A stretch of DNA of 64,000 nucleotides from CAZWBR01 sp964632305 (lineage in GTDB: Bacteria; Bacteroidota; Bacteroidia; Bacteroidales; Prolixibacteraceae). The notes beneath the pieces were generated by a model, which was not told the origin of the DNA, made no database searches, and worked only from the letters and a program-made list of their open reading frames with translations. Positions 46,068 to 54,133 of this stretch are shown one piece after another (the stretch's first letter is position 1; each line of letters starts with the position of its first letter). The stretch is from the NCBI GenBank assembly GCA_964632305.1, contig CAZWBR010000011.1:25930-89929 (forward strand). The letters are read 5' to 3'. A program made the position numbers and the translations under genes.

Positions 46068-46220
46068 ATGGAAACTGACACAGTGTTTTGTCTGGTCAAC
46101 ATGGGATATCGTATGGATGCGGCAGGAAATGATGGAGAATCGGTCTTTCCCAAAAATAGGTGGGGGACCAGCCTTAGTTATTGCAATCTGAAGGTTGAGG
46201 ATGTTGAAAATAATGACTAA
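46068..46220 (+). CDS. small open frame, 50 aa, doubtful
   Basis: Begins METDTVFCLVNMGYRMDAAG and ends NLKVEDVENND. Lies in the spacer between the ECF sigma gene and the tRNA. I recognise no family and see no clear ribosome-binding site; the composition is compatible with a gene fragment or a chance frame. Confidence 0.2.
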   Translation: METDTVFCLVNMGYRMDAAGNDGESVFPKNRWGTSLSYCNLKVEDVENND

Positions 46221-46276
46221 TCTGTTGGGATACCGTCTCTTTAGGGTTTGTGAAGTTATTCGGCCCCAGGGTTATA

Positions 46277-46315
46277 CAAAAAAACACCTACACAAATTAA
46301 TGTGCAAGTGTTTTT
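46277..46315 (-). terminator. terminator of the tRNA gene
   Basis: Arms 46281-46294 and 46301-46314 pair with a few internal mismatches; the minus strand continues into a T-run. Directly follows the 3' end of the tRNA. Confidence 0.65.
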
Positions 46316-46321
46316 AATTTG

Positions 46322-46395
46322 TAGCGAGAGCCGGGCATGATCCGGCGACCTCATGATTATGAATCATGCGCTCTAACCAGCTGAGCTACCTCGCC
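46322..46395 (-). tRNA. tRNA-Met (CAU), elongator type
   Basis: 74 nt, CCA not encoded. Acceptor stem GGCGAGG with TCTCGCT (one G-U at 1:72), D arm GCTC/GAGC, anticodon stem CATGA/TCATG with loop TTCATAA (anticodon CAU), variable AGGTC, T stem GCCGG/CCGGC, discriminator A. It lacks the initiator features (three GC pairs in the anticodon stem, mismatched 1:72), so it is elongator Met, or less likely the Ile(CAU) type modified to read AUA. The T-loop reads ATCATGC instead of the usual TTCRANY. Confidence 0.92.
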
Positions 46396-46510
46396 ATTGA
46401 AGGAAGAACGTTTCCCCGTTTGAGCGTGCAAATATAGCACCTTTCTTTTTTCTGTCAATACCTGAATCAAAAAAAAGTGATTTTTTATTTTGAAGATTTG
46501 TCCCGCAGGC

Positions 46511-46540
46511 TTTGCAATCGTCAAAATAAATATTATTTTG
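46511..46540 (+). promoter_or_regulatory. candidate promoter of the START-like gene
   Basis: TTTG (46511-46514), 19-nt spacer, then TATTTTG (46534-46540), close to the Bacteroidota -33/-7 arrangement (one base shorter in the -7 box); 51 nt before the start codon. Confidence 0.4.
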
Positions 46541-46591
46541 CAACAAAACAGAGTTGTTGTTCCAACTGATTGTTTCCAAAAATTAACCTGA

Positions 46592-46963
46592 ATGATGAAG
46601 ATTGAACTGGAATATCCCCTGAAGACTTCCTCCGCACTGCTTTATTCGCGAATCAGTACAGCATCGGGTTTAGCTGAATGGTTTGCCGATAATGTTTTGT
46701 TGGAAGGAAAGAAATATACCTTTATTTGGGATAAATCGGAACATCAGGCTGAATTGGTCTTTTCTAAAGTCAACGAGTGTGCACGCTTCAAATGGATTGA
46801 CAACGAGCTGTCAAATGAATTTGAGTTTCGGATTATTACCGATGAGATTACCGGCGATCTGGCCTTGCTGATCCTTGATGAGGTGGAGGAGGAGGATCGT
46901 GCCGACGCGATTAATTTATGGGACTCTTCCGTTAATCGTTTGAAACTGGCTACGGGTTCCTGA
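46592..46963 (+). CDS. START-like domain protein (AHSA1/SRPBCC fold)
   Basis: 123 residues; the first two codons are both ATG. The whole protein is one SRPBCC/START-like domain: an N-terminal strand (KIELEYPLKTSSALLYSRIST), helix with GLAEWFADNV, then an antiparallel sheet (YTFIWDKSEHQAELVFSKV...FKWIDN) and a C-terminal helix (INLWDSSVNRLKLA). Conserved single-copy gene in Bacteroidota; function unknown, presumably binding a small hydrophobic ligand or acting as a chaperone cofactor. Transcribed ahead of lptF from its own promoter. Confidence 0.85.
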   Translation: MMKIELEYPLKTSSALLYSRISTASGLAEWFADNVLLEGKKYTFIWDKSEHQAELVFSKVNECARFKWIDNELSNEFEFRIITDEITGDLALLILDEVEEEDRADAINLWDSSVNRLKLATGS

Positions 46964-46966
46964 TCA

Positions 46967-47000
46967 TTTGATTAGATATCCCAAAAAAGATTTAGTTTTG
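46967..47000 (+). promoter_or_regulatory. candidate promoter of the lptF-like gene
   Basis: TTTG (46967-46970), 22-nt spacer, TAGTTTTG (46993-47000, exact TAnnTTTG match), 24 nt before the start codon. Confidence 0.45.
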
Positions 47001-47023
47001 TACTCGTTTCCGAAAATGAATTC

Positions 47024-48499
47024 ATGAAGCGATTACATCTTTATATTATCCGGAGTTTTATTGGGCCGCTTTTCGTCACTTTGGTCATCAGCCTCTTCGT
47101 GTTGCTGATGCAGTTCCTCTGGGTTTACCTCGACGATCTGGTGGGGAAAGGACTGGAGTTCGGGATTATCGTTGAATTTCTGACCTATACCATTGCCATG
47201 CTGATGCCAATGGCACTTCCTCTCTCCATGCTACTCGCCTCTATCATGACTTTTGGCGATATGGGTGAAAATAACGAATTGTTGGCCATGAAAGCCGCTG
47301 GTATCTCCCTCTTCCGAATCATGAAACCGGTCATCGTCTTAAGCGTGATGCTCAGCATCGGCGCCTTCCTTTTTTCCAATCAGGTCATCCCGGTTTCCTA
47401 TAAAAAACTTATCGCCCTCATGTCGAGCATCCGCCAGATGCGGCCTGAGATCGTGGTTAAAGAAGGCGTCTTTTCCAACGAAATCGATGGTTATTCCATC
47501 AAAATTGGTCACCGCTCCCATAATGGCGATATGCTCTACGATATCATGATCTATGATCACCGTAACGATCAGGCTAATGTTCAGGTGACCCTGGCCGACT
47601 CGGGAACCATGAAGATCACGAAGGATAAAAAATACATGATACTCAATCTTTATTCCGGGGAGACTCATGCCGAGTTAAAACAAAGTGAACGACGATCCAA
47701 CTCCTATCCCTCAAGAACCGACAAATTCAGCCGGCAAACGATTTTTACAACCCTCCAGGGAATGGAACTGGAACGGAAGGATGAGAGCGTGTTCCGTAAT
47801 CAGTTTAAGGCACTAAATAATAACCAAATCGTTTTTTACGTCGATTCTTTGTCCAGGCGACTTGATATCCTGCGCGACGAACAGGTCAATTCACTTACCT
47901 TCCCGCAGCCGATAAACGTCCGTTTAGCGATGCTCTCACGAAAGGACAGCCTTAACGTTCCTAATATTCATATGTCCAAATTTATCGATTTGGATAGTGT
48001 ATTGGTCAACACGAACAAATCGGTGCGGCACGATCTGGTCTTGTCGGCGCTCGAAGGGGCCCGGAGTAATGCTCAGTATGTGATTCAAGCCGAGGAAAAT
48101 GTGACTTCAAGCGTCCGTTCGATGAACCGTTTTGGAATTGAATGGCACAAGAAATATACCTATTCGATAGCCTGTTTGATCTTTTTCTTTATCGGAGCCC
48201 CTTTAGGGGCGATTATCCGTAAGGGGGGATTGGGCACACCACTAGTCGTATCGGTGCTCCTCTTTATCTTCTACTGGATCATGTCCACCACCGGCGAGAA
48301 GTTTGCCCGCGAAAGCGTGGCCTCGTTGTGGCAGGGGGTTTGGTTCTCCACATTTTTCTTCTTCCCGGCCGGGATCTTTTTGACCTATAAGGCTGTGACC
48401 GACTCCGCGGTGCTGAATGTCGATGCTTACAGCGAATTCTTTAAAAAATTGAGATTCTGGAAAAAGAAGAATAACAACAAGGATAACCCCGTGGGATAG
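47024..48499 (+). CDS. lptF: LptF/LptG (YjgP/YjgQ) family LPS-export permease
   Basis: 491 residues, inner-membrane subunit that works with the LptB ATPase to extract lipopolysaccharide and pass it to the periplasmic bridge. Transmembrane helices at about 10-35, 55-80 and 100-125, a periplasmic jelly-roll domain (about 135-370; EGVFSNEIDGYSIKIGHR), and three C-terminal helices (about 385-480; IACLIFFFIGAPLGAIIRKGGLG is the family signature). Bacteroidota typically encode this as a larger protein with an extended periplasmic part, as here. LptF versus LptG cannot be decided from this sequence alone. Confidence 0.9.
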   Translation: MKRLHLYIIRSFIGPLFVTLVISLFVLLMQFLWVYLDDLVGKGLEFGIIVEFLTYTIAMLMPMALPLSMLLASIMTFGDMGENNELLAMKAAGISLFRIMKPVIVLSVMLSIGAFLFSNQVIPVSYKKLIALMSSIRQMRPEIVVKEGVFSNEIDGYSIKIGHRSHNGDMLYDIMIYDHRNDQANVQVTLADSGTMKITKDKKYMILNLYSGETHAELKQSERRSNSYPSRTDKFSRQTIFTTLQGMELERKDESVFRNQFKALNNNQIVFYVDSLSRRLDILRDEQVNSLTFPQPINVRLAMLSRKDSLNVPNIHMSKFIDLDSVLVNTNKSVRHDLVLSALEGARSNAQYVIQAEENVTSSVRSMNRFGIEWHKKYTYSIACLIFFFIGAPLGAIIRKGGLGTPLVVSVLLFIFYWIMSTTGEKFARESVASLWQGVWFSTFFFFPAGIFLTYKAVTDSAVLNVDAYSEFFKKLRFWKKKNNNKDNPVG

Positions 48500-48585
48500 A
48501 TCACGACATTGCCGTATTGATCATTAAATCCTCCGCCCGTTAAAGTAACTCCGGGCGAAGGGGCAAACCACCCGAAAACTTTTTG

Positions 48586-48593
48586 TAGATTTG
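48586..48593 (+). promoter_or_regulatory. candidate -7 box of the ribBA promoter
   Basis: TAGATTTG is an exact TAnnTTTG match 33 nt before the ribBA ATG. The leader is too short for an FMN riboswitch. Confidence 0.4.
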
Positions 48594-48626
48594 CGTTTCA
48601 AAAGAGAAATTACAATACTTCCAAAA

Positions 48627-49865
48627 ATGGAAAATATTAAATTAAACACAATTGATGAGGCTGTCGAAGAGATTAAGAATGGCCGGTTCATCATTGTTGT
48701 GGATGATGAAGATCGAGAGAATGAAGGCGATTTTATTGCTGCCGCTGAAAAGATAACCCCCGAGATGGTCAATTTTATGGCCACCGTGGGAAGGGGACTG
48801 ATGTGTGTCCCGATGACCGAGGAACGGTGCGAAGAGTTAGAGCTCGATCTGATGGTCGGTCGGAATACCTCGCTTCATGAAACCCCGTTTACCGTGTCGG
48901 TCGATGCTGTTGGCGAAGGAGTCTCAACAGGGATCTCGGCTCACGATCGGGCCATTACCATCCAAAAATTAGCCGCCCCGGCTACCCAACCTCATGAATT
49001 GGGACGCCCCGGTCATATCTTCCCGCTACGGGCCCGTAGCCGTGGCGTGCTGCGCCGTTCAGGTCATACTGAAGCGGCAGTCGATCTGGCCCGCCTCGCC
49101 GGTTTACAGCCTGTTGGGGTCCTGATCGAAATCATGAATCCAGACGGGACGATGGCCCGACTCCCCGAACTTTATAAAATAGCCCAGGAACACCATCTGA
49201 AAATCATCTCTATCGCTGATCTCATCGCTTACCGAATGAACTATGAGAGCCTGATCGAGCAGGGCGAGGAAGTTCATCTTCCTACCGAATACGGCGATTT
49301 TCAACTTATTCCTTTTCTTCAAAAATCAAACGGCGTCGAACATATAGCCCTGATCAAAGGTTCATGGGAACCCGATGAGGAGGTACTGGTCCGCGTCCAT
49401 TCCTCCTGCGCTACCGGCGACATCTTCGGATCGCTCCGCTGCGAGTGTGGCGAACAACTGCATAAGGCCATGGCGTTGATCGAGAAAGAGGGTAAAGGTG
49501 TGATCGTCTATATCCAGCAGGAAGGACGAGGTATTGGATTGATGAATAAAATTAAGGCCTATAAACTACAGGAGCAGGGCCTCGATACCGTCGATGCCAA
49601 TATCCACCTCGGCTTTGACCCCGATGAAAGGGATTATGGCGTCGGGGCACAGATCCTCTGTAACCTTGGGGTAAAAAAGATGCGACTGATGACCAATAAT
49701 CCGATCAAACGCGTCGGACTGGAAGGTTATGGGCTTAAAGTGATCAAAACGATTCCCCTTGAAGTGAAACCTAATCCATACAACGAGTTTTATATGCGGA
49801 CTAAACGCGATCGGATGGGCCATTCACTCAAAAATATCAGCGATTCAAAGGGCGAGAATATTTAA
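48627..49865 (+). CDS. ribBA: bifunctional DHBP synthase / GTP cyclohydrolase II
   Basis: 412 residues from ATG 48627; the open frame begins at 48591 but the -7 box overlaps that region, so the later start is right. The N-terminal half (about 1-205) is 3,4-dihydroxy-2-butanone-4-phosphate synthase with VVDDEDRENEGDF, HTEAAVDLARLAG. The C-terminal half is GTP cyclohydrolase II with the zinc Cys set in SSCATGDIFGSLRCECGEQ and the YIQQEGRGIGL GTP loop. Together they make both precursors of riboflavin. Followed by DUF5522 and fmt in the same direction, probably one operon. Confidence 0.96.
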   Translation: MENIKLNTIDEAVEEIKNGRFIIVVDDEDRENEGDFIAAAEKITPEMVNFMATVGRGLMCVPMTEERCEELELDLMVGRNTSLHETPFTVSVDAVGEGVSTGISAHDRAITIQKLAAPATQPHELGRPGHIFPLRARSRGVLRRSGHTEAAVDLARLAGLQPVGVLIEIMNPDGTMARLPELYKIAQEHHLKIISIADLIAYRMNYESLIEQGEEVHLPTEYGDFQLIPFLQKSNGVEHIALIKGSWEPDEEVLVRVHSSCATGDIFGSLRCECGEQLHKAMALIEKEGKGVIVYIQQEGRGIGLMNKIKAYKLQEQGLDTVDANIHLGFDPDERDYGVGAQILCNLGVKKMRLMTNNPIKRVGLEGYGLKVIKTIPLEVKPNPYNEFYMRTKRDRMGHSLKNISDSKGENI

Positions 49866-49881
49866 CGTTATAACCTGTCTG

Positions 49882-50064
49882 ATGGCTGACGATAATAAAT
49901 TCGGAGATGAATTGGTCGAAGGGGTCCATTATTATATGTCGCCCCACGGTTATCGGATCATGACTGAAAAATTCCTGAAAGAAAGGGGTTATTGTTGCGG
50001 TAACGGTTGTAAACATTGTCCTTATCACCCGAAGGCCACTAAAGGGAACCGGAACCTGAGGTGA
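49882..50064 (+). CDS. small Cys-rich DUF5522 protein
   Basis: 60 residues, between ribBA (17-nt gap) and fmt (38-nt gap). The conserved core is EGVHYYMSPHGYRIMTEKFL followed by RGYCCGNGCKHCPY, whose four Cys could bind a metal ion. Widespread small protein of unknown function, often in core-gene neighbourhoods. No signal peptide. Co-transcription with ribBA and fmt is likely from spacing. Confidence 0.8.
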   Translation: MADDNKFGDELVEGVHYYMSPHGYRIMTEKFLKERGYCCGNGCKHCPYHPKATKGNRNLR

Positions 50065-50101
50065 TCAGGGGCTGTTGCATAACTATTAAGTTTATTTTTC
50101 G

Positions 50102-51064
50102 ATGAAGGGAAAAGAGCTTCGCATCGTTTTTATGGGGACCCCCGATTTTGCTGTGGCAAGTCTGAAGTCTCTTACCGATAAGGGATATAATGTTGTCGGG
50201 GTGGTCACGGTCCCGGATAAACCGGCCGGTAGGGGCCAGAAAATTCAACAATCGGCTGTTAAGCAGTATGCAATAGGAGAGGGGCTGCCTGTCCTTCAAC
50301 CGGAGAAATTAAAAGATCCGGATTTTATTGCCCAACTGCAATCGCTTAACGCCGACCTTCAGGTTGTCGTGGCTTTCCGGATGCTTCCCGAAGCCGTCTG
50401 GAACATGCCCCGTCTGGGAACCTTCAATCTTCACGGCTCTCTGCTTCCCCATTACCGCGGTGCTGCCCCTTTGAACTGGGCCGTCATCAACGGAGATAAG
50501 GAATCGGGTGTGACCACTTTCTTGCTTAAGCATGAAATTGATACCGGTAACATCCTTTTCCAGGAAAGAATTGCGATAGACCATGATATGACGGTTGGTG
50601 AACTGCACGACCACCTGATGGAGATCGGAGCCCGGTTGGTGATGCAAACGGTCGATGCACTGGCTGAAAATAAGGTTACCCCTATCCCGCAGGATCAGCT
50701 TTCAATCGATCCGGCCCGCCTTAACGCCCCTAAAATCTTTAAAGATGATTGCCGGATCAACTGGAATAACCCGGGAATTAAAATTCATAACCTAATCCGT
50801 GGACTCAGCCCTTACCCGACTGCCTGGACCGAACTGTCAGGCGGCGAGACCCTCTCAATGAAAATCTTCCGTGCTAAGTTTGAGCCCTCGACTCAGCCAC
50901 CCGCCCCGGGAACGATCGTCAGTGACCTGAAACATACCCTCAAGATAGCCTGTCCCGATGGGTTTATCTCCGTTTCCGATCTTCAGTTAGCCGGAAAAAA
51001 GCGCATGGGCGTCGAGGAATTCCTGAGGGGATTCTCAAAAATCACAAACTATTGCGCCGATTAA
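50102..51064 (+). CDS. fmt: methionyl-tRNA formyltransferase
   Basis: 320 residues, the family's usual length. Transfers formyl from 10-formyl-tetrahydrofolate to initiator Met-tRNA. N-terminal formyltransferase fold (about 5-190) with GTPDFAVASL, PDKPAGRGQK and the catalytic FNLHGSLLPHYRGAAPLNWAVI (Asn-His-Asp system), then the C-terminal OB-like tRNA-binding domain (about 205-318). Ends before a strong terminator. Confidence 0.96.
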   Translation: MKGKELRIVFMGTPDFAVASLKSLTDKGYNVVGVVTVPDKPAGRGQKIQQSAVKQYAIGEGLPVLQPEKLKDPDFIAQLQSLNADLQVVVAFRMLPEAVWNMPRLGTFNLHGSLLPHYRGAAPLNWAVINGDKESGVTTFLLKHEIDTGNILFQERIAIDHDMTVGELHDHLMEIGARLVMQTVDALAENKVTPIPQDQLSIDPARLNAPKIFKDDCRINWNNPGIKIHNLIRGLSPYPTAWTELSGGETLSMKIFRAKFEPSTQPPAPGTIVSDLKHTLKIACPDGFISVSDLQLAGKKRMGVEEFLRGFSKITNYCAD

Positions 51065-51095
51065 TCACCGGATGGTGCGGTTTCCTGTTCCATGA

Positions 51096-51137
51096 CCAAT
51101 GAGGCTGTCTGAAAAGGCAGCCTCATTGGTATTTTTT
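51096..51137 (+). terminator. Rho-independent terminator after fmt
   Basis: A perfect 12-bp stem (51096-51107 with 51118-51129), 10-nt loop and T-rich tail. Confidence 0.85.
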
Positions 51138-51214
51138 GAATTGACTGCAAAATCGAATAGTGAAGTAATTTAATGTCGGTTCAATGCTTTGTATCGCTGG
51201 TTTAGTTCTGATAA

Positions 51215-51716
51215 TCAGGCTGTGGTGACTTAAATCGGATGGTTTTAGTCTGTCAGCCGGTTTTATTTATTACATAAACAGTGAGGATACATTTGGAGAA
51301 CCCCCTCGGGCGGGGACTCGGCTTTAGACAGGCTCGGGAGACTGCCTTCGACAAGTTCAGGCAACTCCTGTTCGGGGTCGGATCAACTTCGGGGTATCTG
51401 TATGGTTCCTCTATGGTTCCTCCAAGGTTCCTGTATGCTAACATAGAGAAACCATAGAGAAACCTAAGAAAAAGGATGGCGTAACCCCGGCTTTGCCCCT
51501 GGGACGAACAGAGATTAAGTGGGTGGTTTCCTGAGCTCAGGATAAAGTGACCGGGGGACTTGGAGTTCCCGGTCACTAAGTTTATCAGCAATAGAACTAT
51601 TCCCCCCGCAGATCGCGCAGATTTTCGCGTAAAGCTCCGTGTTGATCAGCGTTATCCGAGGGAAATCGATTCTGATTTGAAATTAGTGGTAAGTTTTGGA
51701 TGACTTTATGGACACC
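51215..51716 (+). repeat. long dispersed non-coding repeat, copy B
   Basis: Collinear with copy A (18615-18665 and 19076-19610) but without the REP-cluster interruption. Shared marks: GCCGGTTTTATTTAT, three GGTTCCTC/GGTTCCTG units, ATAGAGAAACC, GGCGTAACCCCGGCTTTG, a GTGACCGG hairpin (51546-51577; one bulge), CCCCGCAGATCGCGCAGA and GATTTGAAATTAGT. Fills most of the 697-nt gap between fmt and the glucosaminidase gene. The 112-codon minus frame 51253-51591 within it is judged spurious. Confidence 0.7.
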
Positions 51717-51761
51717 CTTTTCCCATCCGGCGAGCGCGTCAAATGATAAAGGGTTCCCCCC

Positions 51762-52718
51762 TTACTTTAATTTCTTTCTTAGCGAGAGCTGTTGTCCCGG
51801 ACGCGGTTGTTCTCCCTCGCGCATATTGTTCTTGCTGTAAAGCGCGCTGAGTTTCACCCCATACCATTGAGCAATCGATTGCATTGTCTCTCCCTTTTGG
51901 GCAACATGGAAATCATTGCCGCGTGGCGCCTTCGACCGTTTGTGTTGGATATAGACCGGGGCGTTAGGTTCCGGACGGTCGCCTTTGCGGGCATCGTTAT
52001 ACTGGAGGATCTCCCATTCTTTCATCCCAAACTCACGGGCAATGGCTTCGTAAGTATCACCCTTTTTAGCCATAAAGGCATTAATGCCGTTACGACTTTC
52101 AATCGCGCGGGTCGAATAGGGATTGATCGTGAAATTATCTTTTCTTGCTCCTTTTCTGACATTGTGCGTTTTACTGTGCGAAGTCACAAGTTTTCCTGTA
52201 CGGTAATAATCATCAAGCTCATCTAGCCGGTAGTCCTCAATGATTTTGATCAGTTTGGTGGGATAGCTCGGGTCGGTGGCATACCCGGCTTTTTTCAAGC
52301 CATGTGCCCATTTTTTGTAATCCCGGAGGCTGTAATCGAACAAGAACTGGTAACGCATACTGGTGACCAGGTAACGGGAGTGGTCGCGAAACGATTCAAG
52401 CGGATCGCTGTACTTTCGGAAACACTCATTACGTTCGTCATCATCGTGACGAACTGACGGACCGTCCCATCCATTGTTGCATTTAATTCCAAAATGGTTG
52501 TTCGATTTGCGCGAGAGTTCTGAGTTCCCGTCGCCCGATTCGAGGCAGGCCTGCGCTAAAGTAATGCTGGCCGGGATCTGGTATTCGTTCATTTCCTCGA
52601 TAGCCAATGGGGCAAATTTATCGATATATTCCTGGCGACTCATCCGTTTGGCGGGCGAATCGGCATAGCTCCTGAAGAAGGTCAATAACAGGACCGCGGT
52701 GGCGAGGTGTATTTTCAT
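51762..52718 (-). CDS. GH73 N-acetylglucosaminidase with two LysM domains
   Basis: 318 residues with signal peptide 1-19. The glucosaminidase domain (about 28-175) has LAQACLESGDGNSELSRKSNNHFGIKC with its catalytic Glu in LESG and the FRKYSDPLESFRDHSRYL block. Two LysM peptidoglycan-binding repeats follow at about 213-258 and 272-316 (KKGDTYEAIAREFG..., QKGETMQSIAQWYGVK...). Cleaves cell-wall glycan strands during growth or division. Divergent from cdd; each has its own candidate -7 box. Confidence 0.92.
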   Translation of the reverse strand: MKIHLATAVLLLTFFRSYADSPAKRMSRQEYIDKFAPLAIEEMNEYQIPASITLAQACLESGDGNSELSRKSNNHFGIKCNNGWDGPSVRHDDDERNECFRKYSDPLESFRDHSRYLVTSMRYQFLFDYSLRDYKKWAHGLKKAGYATDPSYPTKLIKIIEDYRLDELDDYYRTGKLVTSHSKTHNVRKGARKDNFTINPYSTRAIESRNGINAFMAKKGDTYEAIAREFGMKEWEILQYNDARKGDRPEPNAPVYIQHKRSKAPRGNDFHVAQKGETMQSIAQWYGVKLSALYSKNNMREGEQPRPGQQLSLRKKLK

Positions 52719-52750
52719 GTTCCGTTGGCTTATCTTGAATTACTTTGTCC

Positions 52751-52758
52751 CAAAAATA
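52751..52758 (-). promoter_or_regulatory. candidate -7 box of the glucosaminidase promoter
   Basis: Minus strand TATTTTTG is an exact TAnnTTTG match 32 nt before the start codon. Confidence 0.35.
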
Positions 52759-52806
52759 AAAAAAAAGGTTAAATATCGCTTTAAAATGTCATTGCTAAAT
52801 ATATTG

Positions 52807-52814
52807 TATATTTG
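52807..52814 (+). promoter_or_regulatory. candidate -7 box of the cdd promoter
   Basis: TATATTTG is an exact TAnnTTTG match 22 nt before the start; TTTA at 52782-52785 lies 21 nt upstream as a weak -33 element. Confidence 0.45.
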
Positions 52815-52836
52815 GTCTTGATTAACACGATGGCGA

Positions 52837-53322
52837 ATGAAGGAGAAGATTATCCAATATAAGTATTTTGAATATCGGTCAGCAGATGAACTTGGTGAGA
52901 CTGACCGCAGTCTGATTTTAATGGCGCGGGCTGCCGCCCAAAATGCCTATGCTCCTTATTCCGGTTTTCGGGTTGGGGCCGCCGTGTTGCTCGAAAACAG
53001 GGAGATTGTGACCGGAAACAACCAGGAAAATGCGGCTTATCCTTCAGGTCTCTGTGCCGAACGTACCGCTCTGTTTTATGCCTCTTCCCGTTTTCCCGGG
53101 GTCGCCGTCCGATCGTTGGCTGTTACAACCTTGGGAAACGGGCATGTCACCTCCGGGGTGGCCAAACCCTGTGGCGCCTGCCGTCAGGTATTGGCCGAAT
53201 ACGAAGATGTGGCCGGTCAACCGATCCGGATTATTCTCGATGGGTCGGACTCCGTTGTGGTTCTCGAAGGGATCGATGCCCTGCTACCGCTGCGTTTTAA
53301 AAAGATGGACCTTGGGAAGTGA
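52837..53322 (+). CDS. cdd: cytidine deaminase
   Basis: 161 residues. Zinc-dependent deamination of cytidine and deoxycytidine for pyrimidine salvage. AYAPYSGFRVGAAVL is the substrate-binding start; zinc and catalytic residues are in CAERTALF (Cys-Ala-Glu) and PCGACRQ (two Cys). The length suits the tetrameric class plus a short N-terminal extension (about 28 residues). Single gene, convergent with the pseudouridine synthase gene. Confidence 0.95.
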   Translation: MKEKIIQYKYFEYRSADELGETDRSLILMARAAAQNAYAPYSGFRVGAAVLLENREIVTGNNQENAAYPSGLCAERTALFYASSRFPGVAVRSLAVTTLGNGHVTSGVAKPCGACRQVLAEYEDVAGQPIRIILDGSDSVVVLEGIDALLPLRFKKMDLGK

Positions 53323-53356
53323 TCGGGAAGGGAAAATGCAATCGCCCTGATTTTGT

Positions 53357-54058
53357 TCAGCGATCTTCTGCTTTAACGGTTCTGACAAAATAATCCCATA
53401 CCGGATCCTTGGGTGGAGTGGCAATAAGCAGGATCTTTTCTTTGGTAACCGGATGGGTAAACCGGATCTTTCGGGCATGGAGGTGAATTCCTGCATCGGG
53501 ATTGGAACGTGGGAAGCCGTATTTTAAATCTCCTTTGATATGAAGCCCTATCGTGGCTAACTGAGCCCTGATTTGGTGGTGTCGCCCCGTGTGTAGATCG
53601 ATCTCCAGCAAGTGGAATCGGTCCGACGACCCCAGGAAACGATAGGTCAGGCTTGCCAGCTTCGAATCTTTTCGTTCCTGCGGATAGGCAAAGGCCTTAT
53701 TCTGTTTCTCGTCGCGGGTTAACCAATGATTCAGGGTCGCCGTCTCGGGAACAGGTTTATTATCCACTACGGCCCAATAGGTTTTTTGTACTTCCCCCTC
53801 TTTCTTGAATAACTCGTTAAGCCGGGTCAGCGCCTTCGAGGTCCGGGCAAAGAGCAGAACCCCGCTGGTGGGGCGGTCAAGCCGGTGAACAACGCCCAAA
53901 AATACCTCTCCCGGTTTATTGTATTTCTCTTTGATATAGGCTTTCACCTCATCGCCAAGGGTGCGGTCGCCGCTCTTGTCCCCCTGCACAATCTCCCCGC
54001 ACCGTTTGTTGACGGCAATGATATGGTTGTCTTCGTAAAGAATCTCAGGGATGGACAT
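53357..54058 (-). CDS. RluA-family RNA pseudouridine synthase
   Basis: 233 residues. The catalytic motif HRLDRPTSGVLLFARTSKAL contains the essential Asp. The protein starts directly with the core (ILYEDNHIIAVNKRCGEIVQGD) and has no S4 domain, which is the short RluA/RluD-like type modifying rRNA or tRNA; the exact target is not evident. Ends with a typical C-terminal segment (GIHLHARKIRFTHPVTKE). Lies downstream of panB on the same strand beyond a hairpin. Confidence 0.92.
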   Translation of the reverse strand: MSIPEILYEDNHIIAVNKRCGEIVQGDKSGDRTLGDEVKAYIKEKYNKPGEVFLGVVHRLDRPTSGVLLFARTSKALTRLNELFKKEGEVQKTYWAVVDNKPVPETATLNHWLTRDEKQNKAFAYPQERKDSKLASLTYRFLGSSDRFHLLEIDLHTGRHHQIRAQLATIGLHIKGDLKYGFPRSNPDAGIHLHARKIRFTHPVTKEKILLIATPPKDPVWDYFVRTVKAEDR

Positions 54059-54071
54059 GGGGGAAATTGGA

Positions 54072-54123
54072 CTATTGGCTTTTAACTATTGGCCCTTAGC
54101 GGCCAGCCGCCAAAAGCCAATAG
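54072..54123 (-). terminator. inverted repeat between panB and the pseudouridine synthase gene
   Basis: Perfect 12-bp arms CTATTGGCTTTT / AAAAGCCAATAG (54072-54083 with 54112-54123) around a 28-nt loop that itself contains CGGCCAGCCG-like pairing. Likely attenuates or ends the panB transcript. Confidence 0.55.
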
Positions 54124-54133
54124 CTGTGATTTA

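Noticed and set aside
51253..51591. Minus-strand 112-codon frame in the gap after fmt
   Set aside because: Lies wholly inside repeat copy B and is best explained as a chance frame.
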